Assembly: GCF_043555935.1 (NCBI RefSeq)
Contig: NZ_JBIGIB010000001.1
Location: 372,001 to 436,000 of the forward strand
Reading direction: 5' to 3'
Origin: Pelomonas baiyunensis
GTDB taxonomy: Bacteria; Pseudomonadota; Gammaproteobacteria; Burkholderiales; Burkholderiaceae_C
Length of the DNA: 64,000 nucleotides
The notes under the pieces are model-generated. The model searched no databases, was not told where the DNA came from, and was given only the letters and a program-made list of their open reading frames with translations. A program made the translations under genes and the position numbers. Within the stretch, counting starts at the first letter, position 1. Each line of letters begins with the position of its first letter. Of the stretch, positions 38,700-47,784 are shown one piece after another.

Positions 38700-39161
38700 C
38701 AGCGCCTGCGTCGGGCACACCCCGACGCAGTGCCCGCAGGCCGTGCAGGCCTCGGCCTCCAGCTGAGGCAGCGCCACGCCGCGCGCCCCGGGCCGGAAGC
38801 GCAGTGCGCGCGGCTCGCAGGCATCGCCGCACAGCCGGCATTCCACGCCGCGGCTGGACAGGCAGCGGGCCAGCGTGAGCTCCGCCAGCCAGCCACCCAG
38901 CGCGGTGGAGCCGGGCAGGGCGCCCGCGCGGCAGGCCCGCTGGCAGTCGCCGCACAGCTCGCAGCCATTGCGGGAGAAATCGAGCACCGGATAGCCGCCG
39001 TCGCCTCGCTGGATGACCTGGGTGGGGCAGGCGGTGGCGCAGTCGCCGCAGCGCGTGCAGGCGTCCAGAAAAGCGCCTTCCGCCAGCGCACCCGGCGGGC
39101 GCGGCTGGGCCGGGGGCGCGGGCTGGGCCCGCAGGAAGAAGCGTCGGCGTGTGTCGACCAT
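38670..39161 (-). CDS. napF: Ferredoxin-type assembly protein NapF
   Basis: This 163-residue cytoplasmic protein has an N-terminal RRRFFLR motif and three to four 4Fe-4S clusters: CTRCGDCATACPTQ, CELCGDCQRACR, CRLCGDACEP and CTACGHCVGVCPTQ. NapF interacts with NapA before export and helps load its Fe-S cluster. It is usually first in the nap operon, but here it is convergent with napC and overlaps it by 30 bases. The ATG at 39161 is chosen to start at the RRR motif; no Shine-Dalgarno sequence is visible. Confidence 0.9.
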   Translation of the reverse strand: MVDTRRRFFLRAQPAPPAQPRPPGALAEGAFLDACTRCGDCATACPTQVIQRGDGGYPVLDFSRNGCELCGDCQRACRAGALPGSTALGGWLAELTLARCLSSRGVECRLCGDACEPRALRFRPGARGVALPQLEAEACTACGHCVGVCPTQALSVRRRPLGG

Positions 39162-39195
39162 CGCGGCATTCTGTGGGGCGCCACCGCGCCGCGGC

Positions 39196-39209
39196 TTGTG
39201 CGCGGTCAA
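39196..39209. promoter_or_regulatory. Weak FNR-like box in the napF/mobB divergent region
   Basis: TTGTGCGCGGTCAA keeps the TTG-N8-CAA outer bases and CGCG centre of the site (CTTG-N8-CAAG palindrome) but not the inner A/T. Its centre is 41.5 bases from the A of the napF ATG on the minus strand, with CAGAAT at 39173-39168 as a good -10. Toward mobB the predicted start falls one base before its ATG. The placement is more convincing than the motif itself. Confidence 0.4.
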
Positions 39210-39244
39210 GCGACGTTCATTGGGGCTGCGCGAAGATGCCCGGC

Positions 39245-39748
39245 ATGAAAGTCATGGGCATTGCCGGGCGCTCCGGCATGGGCAAAACCACGCTGCTCGA
39301 GCGGCTGGTGCCCGAGTTCACCCGCGCGGGGCGGCGGGTGTCGCTGATCAAGCACAGCCACAAGGACATCGAGGTGGACCGCCCGGGCAAGGACAGCTTC
39401 CGCCTGCGCGAGGCCGGCTGCCAGGAGGTGCTGCTGCTGGGTGCCACGCGCTGGGCGCTGATGCACGAGCTGCGCGGCGACCCCGAGCCCGAGCTGCCCT
39501 ACCTGCTCAGCCGCATCCAGGCCTGCGACCTGGTGCTGGTGGAGGGCTTCAAGAGCGGCGACTTTCCCAAGCTGGAGGTCTGGCGCGCCGCGCACGGTGC
39601 CACGCCGCTGTGGCCCGAGTGGCCGGGCATCGTGGCCCTGGCCAGCGACGCGGCCGTGCCGGATTGCCCGCTGCCGCAATGGAACCTGACGGACGTGGCC
39701 GGCATGGCCCGGTTCATTTGGGACACCGCGGCGCCGATCGCGCTTTGA
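39245..39748 (+). CDS. mobB: Molybdopterin-guanine dinucleotide biosynthesis protein MobB
   Basis: This 167-residue P-loop GTP-binding protein has Walker A GRSGMGKTT near residue 8, KHSHKDIEVDRPGKDSFRLREAG with the conserved HxxHxxxD-like region near 37-59, and LVLVEGFKSGDFPKLEVWR near 98. It helps MobA add GMP to molybdopterin, making the bis-MGD that NapA needs. It is divergent from napF, which supports a shared purpose. A second ATG at 39236 is possible. Confidence 0.9.
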   Translation: MKVMGIAGRSGMGKTTLLERLVPEFTRAGRRVSLIKHSHKDIEVDRPGKDSFRLREAGCQEVLLLGATRWALMHELRGDPEPELPYLLSRIQACDLVLVEGFKSGDFPKLEVWRAAHGATPLWPEWPGIVALASDAAVPDCPLPQWNLTDVAGMARFIWDTAAPIAL

Positions 39749-39923
39749 TTCCGCCGGGGCGCCGTTTGCGCTGAGTGCAGCGCCTGGACACGTCGCTCAC
39801 ACCTTGCAACCGGGGGCGCCGCTCGTCCTACAGGCCGAGTGGGTTGAAGCCGGCACGCGCGGCGCGCCGCGCTGGCCACCATGAACTCATCTGCAACTCG
39901 TCGATCAGACACAGGAGGCCGCG

Positions 39924-41054
39924 ATGAAGTTCAACCATGCTCTGCACGCTGAAGGCTGGGGCCGGCACATCGACACCACGCCGACGGACGGCGTGGCGCC
40001 CGTTTCACGCTCCGGCGCGACGCCGCTGTCAGCCGCGACCCTGCCCCCGCACGGTGGCGCCAGCCGCTGGGCGCCCCACCGCCCGCACCGCATGCTGCGC
40101 GCCGGGGCCAAGCCACTGGGCCTGCACACGCCGTTCCCTTGGGTCGCGAACCCGCCCAGCCGTGTGATCGGCGCCGGCCCGGTTCACCGGGAGCCGGCGG
40201 CCGTGGTGCCGGGCATGCCGGGCTGGGCGTTGGCCGCCGGCGTGGGCGTGCTGGTGGTGGGGGTGTCGGCGCTGGCCGTGTCGCATCAGCGCGCCACTCG
40301 CGATCCGGCTTCTCCGTTGTCGACATCCGCCACGCAGGTGGCGGGCTGGACGCCACCGCCCGAGTTGCCGGTGTCGCCCGACCAGCAATTGAAAACGGCA
40401 CCGCCCGCCGCAGGTGTGACGAGCGGCACGACGCCGACCGCGGACGCCGCCCCGACCCGCTCCCCGATCGCGGCCCCGACGGCCGTGCCCACTCGGCCCT
40501 CGGAAGACAGCCTCCCGACGCGTGGCGTGCCCACGCAGCGCGTGACGGAGGTGCCAGCGGAACCGGCCGCTGTGGCCACGCTGCAGCGCCGGCTGAGCGA
40601 GGCGCAGCCGCTGGCCCGCGTGCAGCCGGAGACCGTGGCGCAGGCGCCGGCACCCGCGGTGAGCCCGGTCCAGCCCATGACGGTGCCTCCGGTGTCAGCG
40701 TCCACCCCGCCGGCCACCGTGGCGGCAGCGCCTGCGGCCGCTTCGGAACCGGCCGCAGCGGCCCCAGCCCCTGTCGTGGCGGCGGCGCCCGCCGTCACGC
40801 CGGACCCGGCTGATGCCGGCATCACCCAGCAGGTGCGCCAGGCCTTGGCCACGGACGCCCGCCTGGCCGGGTTGGGCATCGTGGTGAGCACCGACCGCGG
40901 CGTGGTGAAGTTGGAAGGCCAGGCGCCCGACCCCGCCGCGCGTGACCGTGCCGGCGTGCTGGCCGCCACCACGCAAGGCGTGAAGGCGGTGGACAACCGG
41001 CTGAGCCTGCCGGCGGTGGCCAGCGGGCCGGCGTCGGCCGCCACGGGGGCTTGA
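39924..41054 (+). CDS. Membrane-anchored BON-domain protein
   Basis: This 376-residue protein has a Pro/Ala/His-rich N-terminus and one hydrophobic segment at about 96-117 (GWALAAGVGVLVVGVSALAV). A long low-complexity Pro/Ala/Thr spacer follows to about 300, then a C-terminal BON domain at about 305-365 (ITQQVRQALATDARLAGLG). BON domains bind phospholipids and occur in periplasmic stress proteins. A GGAGG-like site precedes the ATG. The spacer would let the domain span the periplasm. Its role is unknown. Confidence 0.65.
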   Translation: MKFNHALHAEGWGRHIDTTPTDGVAPVSRSGATPLSAATLPPHGGASRWAPHRPHRMLRAGAKPLGLHTPFPWVANPPSRVIGAGPVHREPAAVVPGMPGWALAAGVGVLVVGVSALAVSHQRATRDPASPLSTSATQVAGWTPPPELPVSPDQQLKTAPPAAGVTSGTTPTADAAPTRSPIAAPTAVPTRPSEDSLPTRGVPTQRVTEVPAEPAAVATLQRRLSEAQPLARVQPETVAQAPAPAVSPVQPMTVPPVSASTPPATVAAAPAAASEPAAAAPAPVVAAAPAVTPDPADAGITQQVRQALATDARLAGLGIVVSTDRGVVKLEGQAPDPAARDRAGVLAATTQGVKAVDNRLSLPAVASGPASAATGA

Positions 41055-41106
41055 TGCGCGCGTGAAGGTGTTGCAACACCCCGCAGCGCCCTCACGCACC
41101 CAAGAA

Positions 41107-41130
41107 AAAGGCGCCCCTCGGGGCGCCTTT
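41107..41130 (-). terminator. Strong intrinsic terminator, mainly for the minus strand
   Basis: AAAGGCGCCCC (41107-41117) and GGGGCGCCTTT (41120-41130) form a perfect 11-bp stem with a two-base loop. Read on the minus strand it lies 23 bases after the stop of the 142-residue gene and continues into TTTTTCTTG. It could also work weakly for the plus-strand BON gene. Confidence 0.8.
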
Positions 41131-41153
41131 GGCGTGTGCAGTGCGTGCCGGGG

Positions 41154-41582
41154 TCAGTGGCAGTGCTGCGTGCGTGCCGGGGCCAAGTCGGCCTGGATCA
41201 GCGCGTCTTGTGCCACTTCGCGGGCGTTTTCCAGTTGCAGGCAGAGTTCGGTGATGCCGTCGTCGCGGCCGCCCACCACCTCGGGCAGCGGGGCGCTGGC
41301 GATGTCGGTCGGCAAGTCGGCCAGGGCGCCGATCAGCTGAAACAGTAGTTCCAGGCTGGCCTCGCCGTTTTGCGGCAGGTCGCGCGCGGCGCCGAGGCTG
41401 CGGGCGAGGTACCAGCAGGCGTCTGCGGCGTTGTCGCAGGCCTGGGCCTTGAGCTCCAACGCCCGGCTGCGGGCGGCCTGGGCCTCGGCGTCGGCCTGGG
41501 CTTGGGCGATTTCGAGCGCACTGAAGTCCGCCGGTATGGCGTCGTCGAGCGAGAGCGCGGCAAAGTCGAGTTCGTGGGCCAT
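41154..41582 (-). CDS. Hypothetical acidic helical protein
   Basis: This 142-residue protein begins MAHELDFAALSLDDAIPADF and is predicted almost wholly helical, with Ala/Glu/Asp-rich segments (SALEIAQAQADAEAQAARSR; YLARSLGAARDLP). It ends in ARTQHCH. I do not recognise a family. The start at 41582 was chosen because the residues before it are Pro/Gly-rich. A strong terminator follows 23 bases downstream. Confidence 0.6.
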   Translation of the reverse strand: MAHELDFAALSLDDAIPADFSALEIAQAQADAEAQAARSRALELKAQACDNAADACWYLARSLGAARDLPQNGEASLELLFQLIGALADLPTDIASAPLPEVVGGRDDGITELCLQLENAREVAQDALIQADLAPARTQHCH

Positions 41583-41700
41583 GGGCTGCAGAAGCGTTCC
41601 TGGGTCGACCGATCGTAACGGCGGGGTGGGTGGCGGTGCGCCCCCCGATTCCCGGCGCTGCAACGGCGTCCCCGGAACTAAGTCACAAAGACCGGCCTAT

Positions 41701-43080
<1,380 letters not shown>

Positions 43081-43161
43081 GCCTGCCTTGCCTTCTCTGC
43101 CTTGCGACGGTGTGTTGGAACAAAGGCGAGATTATGGGCAGGCGCCACGCGGCGCCCGGGC

Positions 43162-43785
43162 TCAGCGCAGCAGCTGAACCGTGACGCGGTGTGACTTGGG
43201 GTTGACCTGCGGGAACTCGGCCAGCGCGGCGTCGAACAGCGGCGTGAGCAGGCTGTCGCCACCGGCGGTGAAGCCTTCGTTGCTGGCGTGGGTTTCAAAC
43301 AGTGCTTCGCCGGTGGCGCGGTCGCGCATCAGCAGGGCCACGGCGCGGTCGTAGCGGCGGTCGAAGAAGGGGTCGTGCCGCCAGCCAAAGCCGCTCCAGC
43401 CCGGGGCGTAGCCGTAGCGCGGGGCAATCAGGCGGCCGCGCCAGCGCCACCACAGCGGGTCGTCCCAGGGCACGGGGTCGTAGGCGGTGACGCGGGCGCC
43501 CAGCGTGACGAGCACATCGGCCGTTTTCGCGTCAGGCGCGGGCTTGAAGCCGGCGCGTTCCAGCGCGGCCTTCGCGGCGTCTTCCAGCGTGGCCTGGCGC
43601 TTGGCGGCTTCTTCGCTTTGCTGCTGTGAGGGCAGGCGGTCGAAGGCGTAGGTGCCGGGCTTGCGGCCGGCGGCCCAGGCGCCGTAGCTGGACACGTCGG
43701 CCGAGAACGCGGTGGGGCCGGCGCAGCCGGCAAGCGCCGCCGCGGTGGTGGCGGCCAGGGTGGTGAGGATCAGGCGGCGGTTCAT
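43162..43785 (-). CDS. DUF4136 lipoprotein
   Basis: This 207-residue protein begins with a lipoprotein signal ending LAGC near residue 21. The mature part has the DUF4136 pattern: GTYAFDRLPSQQQ, AALERAGFKPAPDAKTADVLVTLG and RLIAPRYGYAPGWSGFGWRHDP. The fold is often found in outer-membrane-associated proteins of unknown role. GGAGG six bases before the ATG at 43785 settles the start. Confidence 0.8.
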   Translation of the reverse strand: MNRRLILTTLAATTAAALAGCAGPTAFSADVSSYGAWAAGRKPGTYAFDRLPSQQQSEEAAKRQATLEDAAKAALERAGFKPAPDAKTADVLVTLGARVTAYDPVPWDDPLWWRWRGRLIAPRYGYAPGWSGFGWRHDPFFDRRYDRAVALLMRDRATGEALFETHASNEGFTAGGDSLLTPLFDAALAEFPQVNPKSHRVTVQLLR

Positions 43786-43844
43786 GAACACCTCCATCTT
43801 GGGGATGGAGCGATTCTGACCCGCGCAGATTTCCCCGATGTAAA

Positions 43845-44789
43845 TCAGCGTTGCAGCGTGATCACCGAGGTGCTGGCCGACGGCGTCGCGCAAGATTCAT
43901 CGTCGTCGAACGCGATGTCGCCGCCGGCGTCGGCCTGGCCCGTGGCCTTGATGGTCTCGAACGGGAACAGCTTCTTGTCCATCATGTGCGAGGGCACGAT
44001 GTTGGTCATCGCGGTGAAGATGTTGTCGATGCGGCCCGGGTAGCGCTTTTCCCACTCGTTGATCATGGCCTTGACCTGCACGCGCTGCAGGTTCTCCTGG
44101 CTGCCGCACAGGTTGCACGGAATGATGGGGAACTCGCGGTGCTGGGCCCAACGCACGAGGTCGGGCTCCTGCACGTAGGCCAGCGGGCGGATGACGACGT
44201 TCTTGCCGTCGTCGCTCACCAGCTTGGGCGGCATGCCCTTCATGCGGCTGCCGAAGAACATGTTCAGGAACAGCGTGGTGACGATGTCGTCGCGGTGGTG
44301 GCCCAGCGCGATCTTGGTGCAGCCCAGCTCGCCCGCCACGCGGTACAGGATGCCGCGGCGCAGGCGCGAGCACAGGCCGCAGGTTGTCTTGCCCTCGGGC
44401 ACCACGCGCTTCACCACCGAGTACGTGTCCTGCTCCTCGATGTGGAAGGGCACGCCACGCGTCTTGAGGTAGTTGGGCAGGATGTCTTCGGGGAAGCCGG
44501 GCTGCTTCTGGTCCAGGTTCACGGCCACCAGATCGAACTTGATGGGCGCACGCTGCTGGAGGTTCAGCAGGATGTCCAGCATCGAGTAGCTGTCCTTGCC
44601 GCCGGACAGGCACACCATGACCTTGTCGCCTTCTTCAATCATGTTGAAGTCGGCAATCGCCTGGCCGACCTGGCGGTGCAGCCGCTTGGAGAGCTTGTTG
44701 ATCTCGTGCGCGGCCTTCTTGGCGGCGAGGTCTTCGGCGCTGGGCGTGGCGGGGGCAGTGGGGGCGAGGACGTCGGACATGGGGCTCAT
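43845..44789 (-). CDS. ttcA: tRNA 2-thiocytidine biosynthesis protein TtcA
   Basis: This 314-residue enzyme thiolates C32 of tRNA. The PP-loop is LSGGKDSYSML and the two CXXC pairs that bind its 4Fe-4S cluster are CGLC (near 140) and CNLC (near 230). The start at 44789 is chosen over one three codons downstream and over a longer upstream form; none has a strong Shine-Dalgarno sequence. It is divergent from norB, with 238 bases between them. Confidence 0.93.
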   Translation of the reverse strand: MSPMSDVLAPTAPATPSAEDLAAKKAAHEINKLSKRLHRQVGQAIADFNMIEEGDKVMVCLSGGKDSYSMLDILLNLQQRAPIKFDLVAVNLDQKQPGFPEDILPNYLKTRGVPFHIEEQDTYSVVKRVVPEGKTTCGLCSRLRRGILYRVAGELGCTKIALGHHRDDIVTTLFLNMFFGSRMKGMPPKLVSDDGKNVVIRPLAYVQEPDLVRWAQHREFPIIPCNLCGSQENLQRVQVKAMINEWEKRYPGRIDNIFTAMTNIVPSHMMDKKLFPFETIKATGQADAGGDIAFDDDESCATPSASTSVITLQR

Positions 44790-44920
44790 CACGCACCCGG
44801 TGAGGTGCTGGTGGCGACTTCGCAGTCGGGGAGGGAAAGCGCGCGATTGTCCCAAACCCGACGGCCTGTGCGCAGCCGCCTGGGCATGGGGCTGCGCAGC
44901 AAGTCGGAATTTCCGGCGGT

Positions 44921-44934
44921 TTGATGTGCGTCAA
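44921..44934 (+). promoter_or_regulatory. FNR/DNR-type box of the norB promoter
   Basis: TTGATGTGCGTCAA is one mismatch from TTGAT-N4-ATCAA and extends to TTTGA-N6-TCAAA. Its centre lies exactly 41.5 bases before the start predicted from the -10 at 44957-44962, the textbook class II position for FNR-family activators. It drives norB, probably when oxygen is low or NO is present. Confidence 0.8.
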
Positions 44935-44956
44935 ACCCGTGGCCCGGCCCGGTTTT

Positions 44957-44962
44957 TATATT
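44957..44962 (+). promoter_or_regulatory. -10 element of the norB promoter
   Basis: TATATT matches the sigma-70 -10 consensus at five of six positions and implies a transcription start at about 44969. There is no -35, as expected when an activator bound at -41.5 replaces it. The predicted 5' leader of norB is about 59 bases. Confidence 0.65.
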
Positions 44963-44964
44963 TC

Positions 44965-44981
44965 ATGCATTCTGTATGCAT
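44965..44981. promoter_or_regulatory. NsrR operator at the norB transcription start
   Basis: ATGCAT-TCTGT-ATGCAT is an inverted repeat of two ATGCAT half-sites with a 5-base spacer, the arrangement of the NsrR consensus. It overlaps the predicted norB start (-4 to +13), where a bound repressor would block RNA polymerase. The nsrR gene itself is in the same operon, so it should control its own synthesis. Confidence 0.8.
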
Positions 44982-45027
44982 GTTTTGGCGGCGCCTTCGC
45001 GCAGCCGGCATCCGGAAGGAGGCATTC

Positions 45028-47298
45028 ATGAAATCCACCGCAAGGCTCTGGCGCTGGCTAGGGCTGATCTTTGTGCTGTCGTTCGGGGCCTTGGGCTACC
45101 TGGGCTGGCAGATCTATCTCTCGGCGCCGCCGATTCCGAGCCGCGTGCTCACCGCCGACGGCGAGGTGCTGTTCACCGGCGAGCAGATCCAGCTCGGCCA
45201 GCAGGCCTGGATGTCGGCCGGCGGCCAGCAACTGGGCACGGTCTGGGGGCATGGCGCCTACGTGGCGCCGGACTGGTCGGCCGACTGGCTGCACCGCGAA
45301 GCCGTGGCGCTGAAGGACAAGCGCCTGGCCGAGCAGCAACGCAGCGGCCTGGCCCTGGGCGACGCCCAGCGTGCCGCGGTGGACCAAAGCGTGCGCGAGG
45401 AAATGCGCCGCAACACCTTCGACGAGGCCAGCAACACCGTGCGCGTGAGCGCCGTGCGCGCCCAGGCCATCCGTGACGTGGCCGCGCATTACGAGGGCCT
45501 GTTCGGCCACGACGCCCAGCTCGACACCCTGCGCGAGCAGTACGCCATGACGGCCGATGCCTTGCCCGACGCCGAGCGCCGCCAGGCGTTGACCGCGTTC
45601 TTCTTCTGGTCGGCCTGGGCCGCCACCACCGACCGCCCGGGCGAAGCCGGCCTGTCGTACACCAGCAACTGGCCGCATGAGCCACTGGTGGGCAATACCA
45701 TGAGCACCACGGCTGCCATGTGGAGCATGGCCAGCATCGTGCTGCTGCTGGCGGGCATTGCCGCCATGCTGTGGCTGCACAAGGGCGATGGCGAAGACGC
45801 CGCGGTGGTGCCCAAGGCCGACCCGCTGCTGGGTGCGCAAGCCACGCCGTCGATGAAGGCCACGCGCAAGTACTTCTTCATCGTGATCGCGCTGATGCTG
45901 CTGCAGATCGGCATGGGCGTCATCACCGCGCACTACGCGGTGGAGGGGCAGTCGTTCTTCGGCCTGCCACTGGCGCAAATCCTGCCGTACACCATCAGCC
46001 GCACCGTGCACACGCAGATCGGCGTGTTCTGGATCGCGACCGCGTGGCTCGCCACCGGCCTGTACGTGGCGCCGCTGCTGTCGGGCCGCGAGCCCAAGCT
46101 GCAAAAGCTCGGGGTGGACGCGCTGTTCTGGGCGCTCATCGTCGTGGTGCTCGGCTCGACGATCACCGGCTGGCTGGGCACGCTGCAGCACCGGGGTGTG
46201 GACTTCAGCTTCTGGTTCGGCAACCAGGGCCTGGAGTTCACCAGCATGGGCCGCTTCTGGCAGGTGCTGCTGTTTGTGGGCCTGCTGTTCTGGGTGTTCC
46301 TGCTGGGCCGGGCTCTGTGGCCGGCACTGAAGAAGCCGTCTGAAACCCGCGGCCTGATCGCCATGGTGTTCCTGTCGGCCACTTGCATCGGCGGCTTCTA
46401 TGCGTCGTCGCTGATGTGGGGCCAGCACACCCACTACTCGATGATCGAGTACTGGCGCTGGTGGCTGGTGCACCTGTGGGTGGAGGGCTTCTTTGAAGTG
46501 TTCGCCACCGCCGTGGTTGCGCTGATCTTCACCAACCTGGGACTGGTGCGTGCCGAATCGGCTAACCGCGCCATCATTGCCGAGACCATCGTGTTCCTGT
46601 TCGGCGGCATCCTGGGCACGCTGCACCACCTGTACTGGACGGGCACGCCCACCTCGGTGATTGCCGTGGGCGCCGTGTTCTCGGCGCTGGAAGTGGTGCC
46701 GCTCACGCTGATCGGTCTGGAAGCGCTGCAAACCTACCGCCGCTCGCAAGGCGTGGCCTGGCTGGGCGCCTACAAGTGGGTCATCCTGAGCTTCGTGGCG
46801 GTCGGCTTCTGGAACACGGTGGGCGCAGGCCTGCTGGGCTTTGCCATCAACCCGCCGGCCTCGCTGTACTACGTGCAAGGCCTGAACATGACGGCGGCCC
46901 ACGGCCACGCGGCGCTGTTCGGCGTGTACGGCATGCTGGGCATCGGCCTGATGCTGTTCTGCCTGCGCGGCCTGTTTGCCCGTTCGCTGCATGCCGACCG
47001 GTTCTTGAAGCCCGCCTTCTGGAGCCTGAACATCGGCCTGGCGATGATGGTGTTCATGTCGCTGCTGCCGGCGGGCATTTATCAGGCCTATCACAGCATC
47101 ACCACGGGACTGTGGTTTGCGCGGTCGCCGGCGGTCATCCACTCGCCGGTGATGGAGACTCTGGTGTGGCTGCGCGTGCCGGGCGACATCGTCTTCGCCG
47201 CGGGCAGCGTCTTCCTGGCCGTGTATGCGCTGTTCCTGCTGCGCCGCCCGGCGGCTGAAACCCTGCCCACGGGCGCCGCACCGGCCCGCGGGCGCTGA
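45028..47298 (+). CDS. norB: Quinol-dependent nitric oxide reductase NorB (qNOR)
   Basis: This 756-residue heme-copper-family enzyme reduces NO to N2O with electrons from quinol. It is the long qNOR type: an N-terminal periplasmic extension (about residues 35-230) is fused to the 12-helix NorB core. His482 (HLWVEGFFE), His533/534 (LHHLYWTG) and His625/627 (AAHGHAALFG) are the expected ligands of heme b3 and non-heme iron FeB. GGAAGGAGG precedes the ATG at 45028. No norC gene is present, as expected for qNOR. It heads norB-nsrR-nnrS. Confidence 0.95.
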   Translation: MKSTARLWRWLGLIFVLSFGALGYLGWQIYLSAPPIPSRVLTADGEVLFTGEQIQLGQQAWMSAGGQQLGTVWGHGAYVAPDWSADWLHREAVALKDKRLAEQQRSGLALGDAQRAAVDQSVREEMRRNTFDEASNTVRVSAVRAQAIRDVAAHYEGLFGHDAQLDTLREQYAMTADALPDAERRQALTAFFFWSAWAATTDRPGEAGLSYTSNWPHEPLVGNTMSTTAAMWSMASIVLLLAGIAAMLWLHKGDGEDAAVVPKADPLLGAQATPSMKATRKYFFIVIALMLLQIGMGVITAHYAVEGQSFFGLPLAQILPYTISRTVHTQIGVFWIATAWLATGLYVAPLLSGREPKLQKLGVDALFWALIVVVLGSTITGWLGTLQHRGVDFSFWFGNQGLEFTSMGRFWQVLLFVGLLFWVFLLGRALWPALKKPSETRGLIAMVFLSATCIGGFYASSLMWGQHTHYSMIEYWRWWLVHLWVEGFFEVFATAVVALIFTNLGLVRAESANRAIIAETIVFLFGGILGTLHHLYWTGTPTSVIAVGAVFSALEVVPLTLIGLEALQTYRRSQGVAWLGAYKWVILSFVAVGFWNTVGAGLLGFAINPPASLYYVQGLNMTAAHGHAALFGVYGMLGIGLMLFCLRGLFARSLHADRFLKPAFWSLNIGLAMMVFMSLLPAGIYQAYHSITTGLWFARSPAVIHSPVMETLVWLRVPGDIVFAAGSVFLAVYALFLLRRPAAETLPTGAAPARGR

Positions 47299-47319
47299 CC
47301 CGGACTTGCCCCTTCCCGC

Positions 47320-47784
47320 ATGAAGCTCACCGCCTTCACCGACTACAGCCTGCGTGTGCTGATGTTCCTGGCCGCTGACCCCGACCGCCGTGCCACGGTG
47401 GCCGAGATCTGCGCGGCCTACGACATCAAGCCCAACCACCTGACCAAGGTCGTGCACCACCTGGCCCGCCGCGGCTGGGTGGCCACGGTGCGCGGCAAGG
47501 GCGGTGGGCTCACGCTGGCCCGCCCGGCGGAGCAGATTCGCGTGGGCGAGGTGGTGCGTGATGCGGAAGGGCAGGACCTGCCCGCCGAATGCTTCACCGC
47601 CAAGGCCACGCCGTGCGCCATCGTCGGCCAGTGCCGGCTCAAGGGCGTGCTGGCCGAGGCGGTGGAGGCCTTTCATGCGGTGCTGGACGGCTACACGGTG
47701 GCCGACATCACCGCCAACCGCCAGGCGCTGGCGCAGGTGCTGCACCTGCCTCTGAACCTGCCCCGCGCGGAGTGGACTGCATGA
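47320..47784 (+). CDS. nsrR: NO-sensing Rrf2-family repressor NsrR
   Basis: This 154-residue regulator has the Rrf2 winged helix (TDYSLRVLMFLAADP; KPNHLTKVVHHLARRGWV) and cysteines Cys91, Cys99 and Cys105 placed to bind an Fe-S cluster. NO destroys the cluster and lifts repression. The gene is 21 bases after norB and overlaps nnrS by four bases. Its operator is seen in the norB promoter, so it should be autoregulated with norB. Confidence 0.92.
   Translation: MKLTAFTDYSLRVLMFLAADPDRRATVAEICAAYDIKPNHLTKVVHHLARRGWVATVRGKGGGLTLARPAEQIRVGEVVRDAEGQDLPAECFTAKATPCAIVGQCRLKGVLAEAVEAFHAVLDGYTVADITANRQALAQVLHLPLNLPRAEWTA

Noticed and set aside
43143..43158. A terminator from GGCGCC-N4-GGCGCC between the DUF4136 lipoprotein gene and glmU
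   Set aside because: GGCGCC is itself palindromic and common in DNA of this GC content, and there is no T-run after it.
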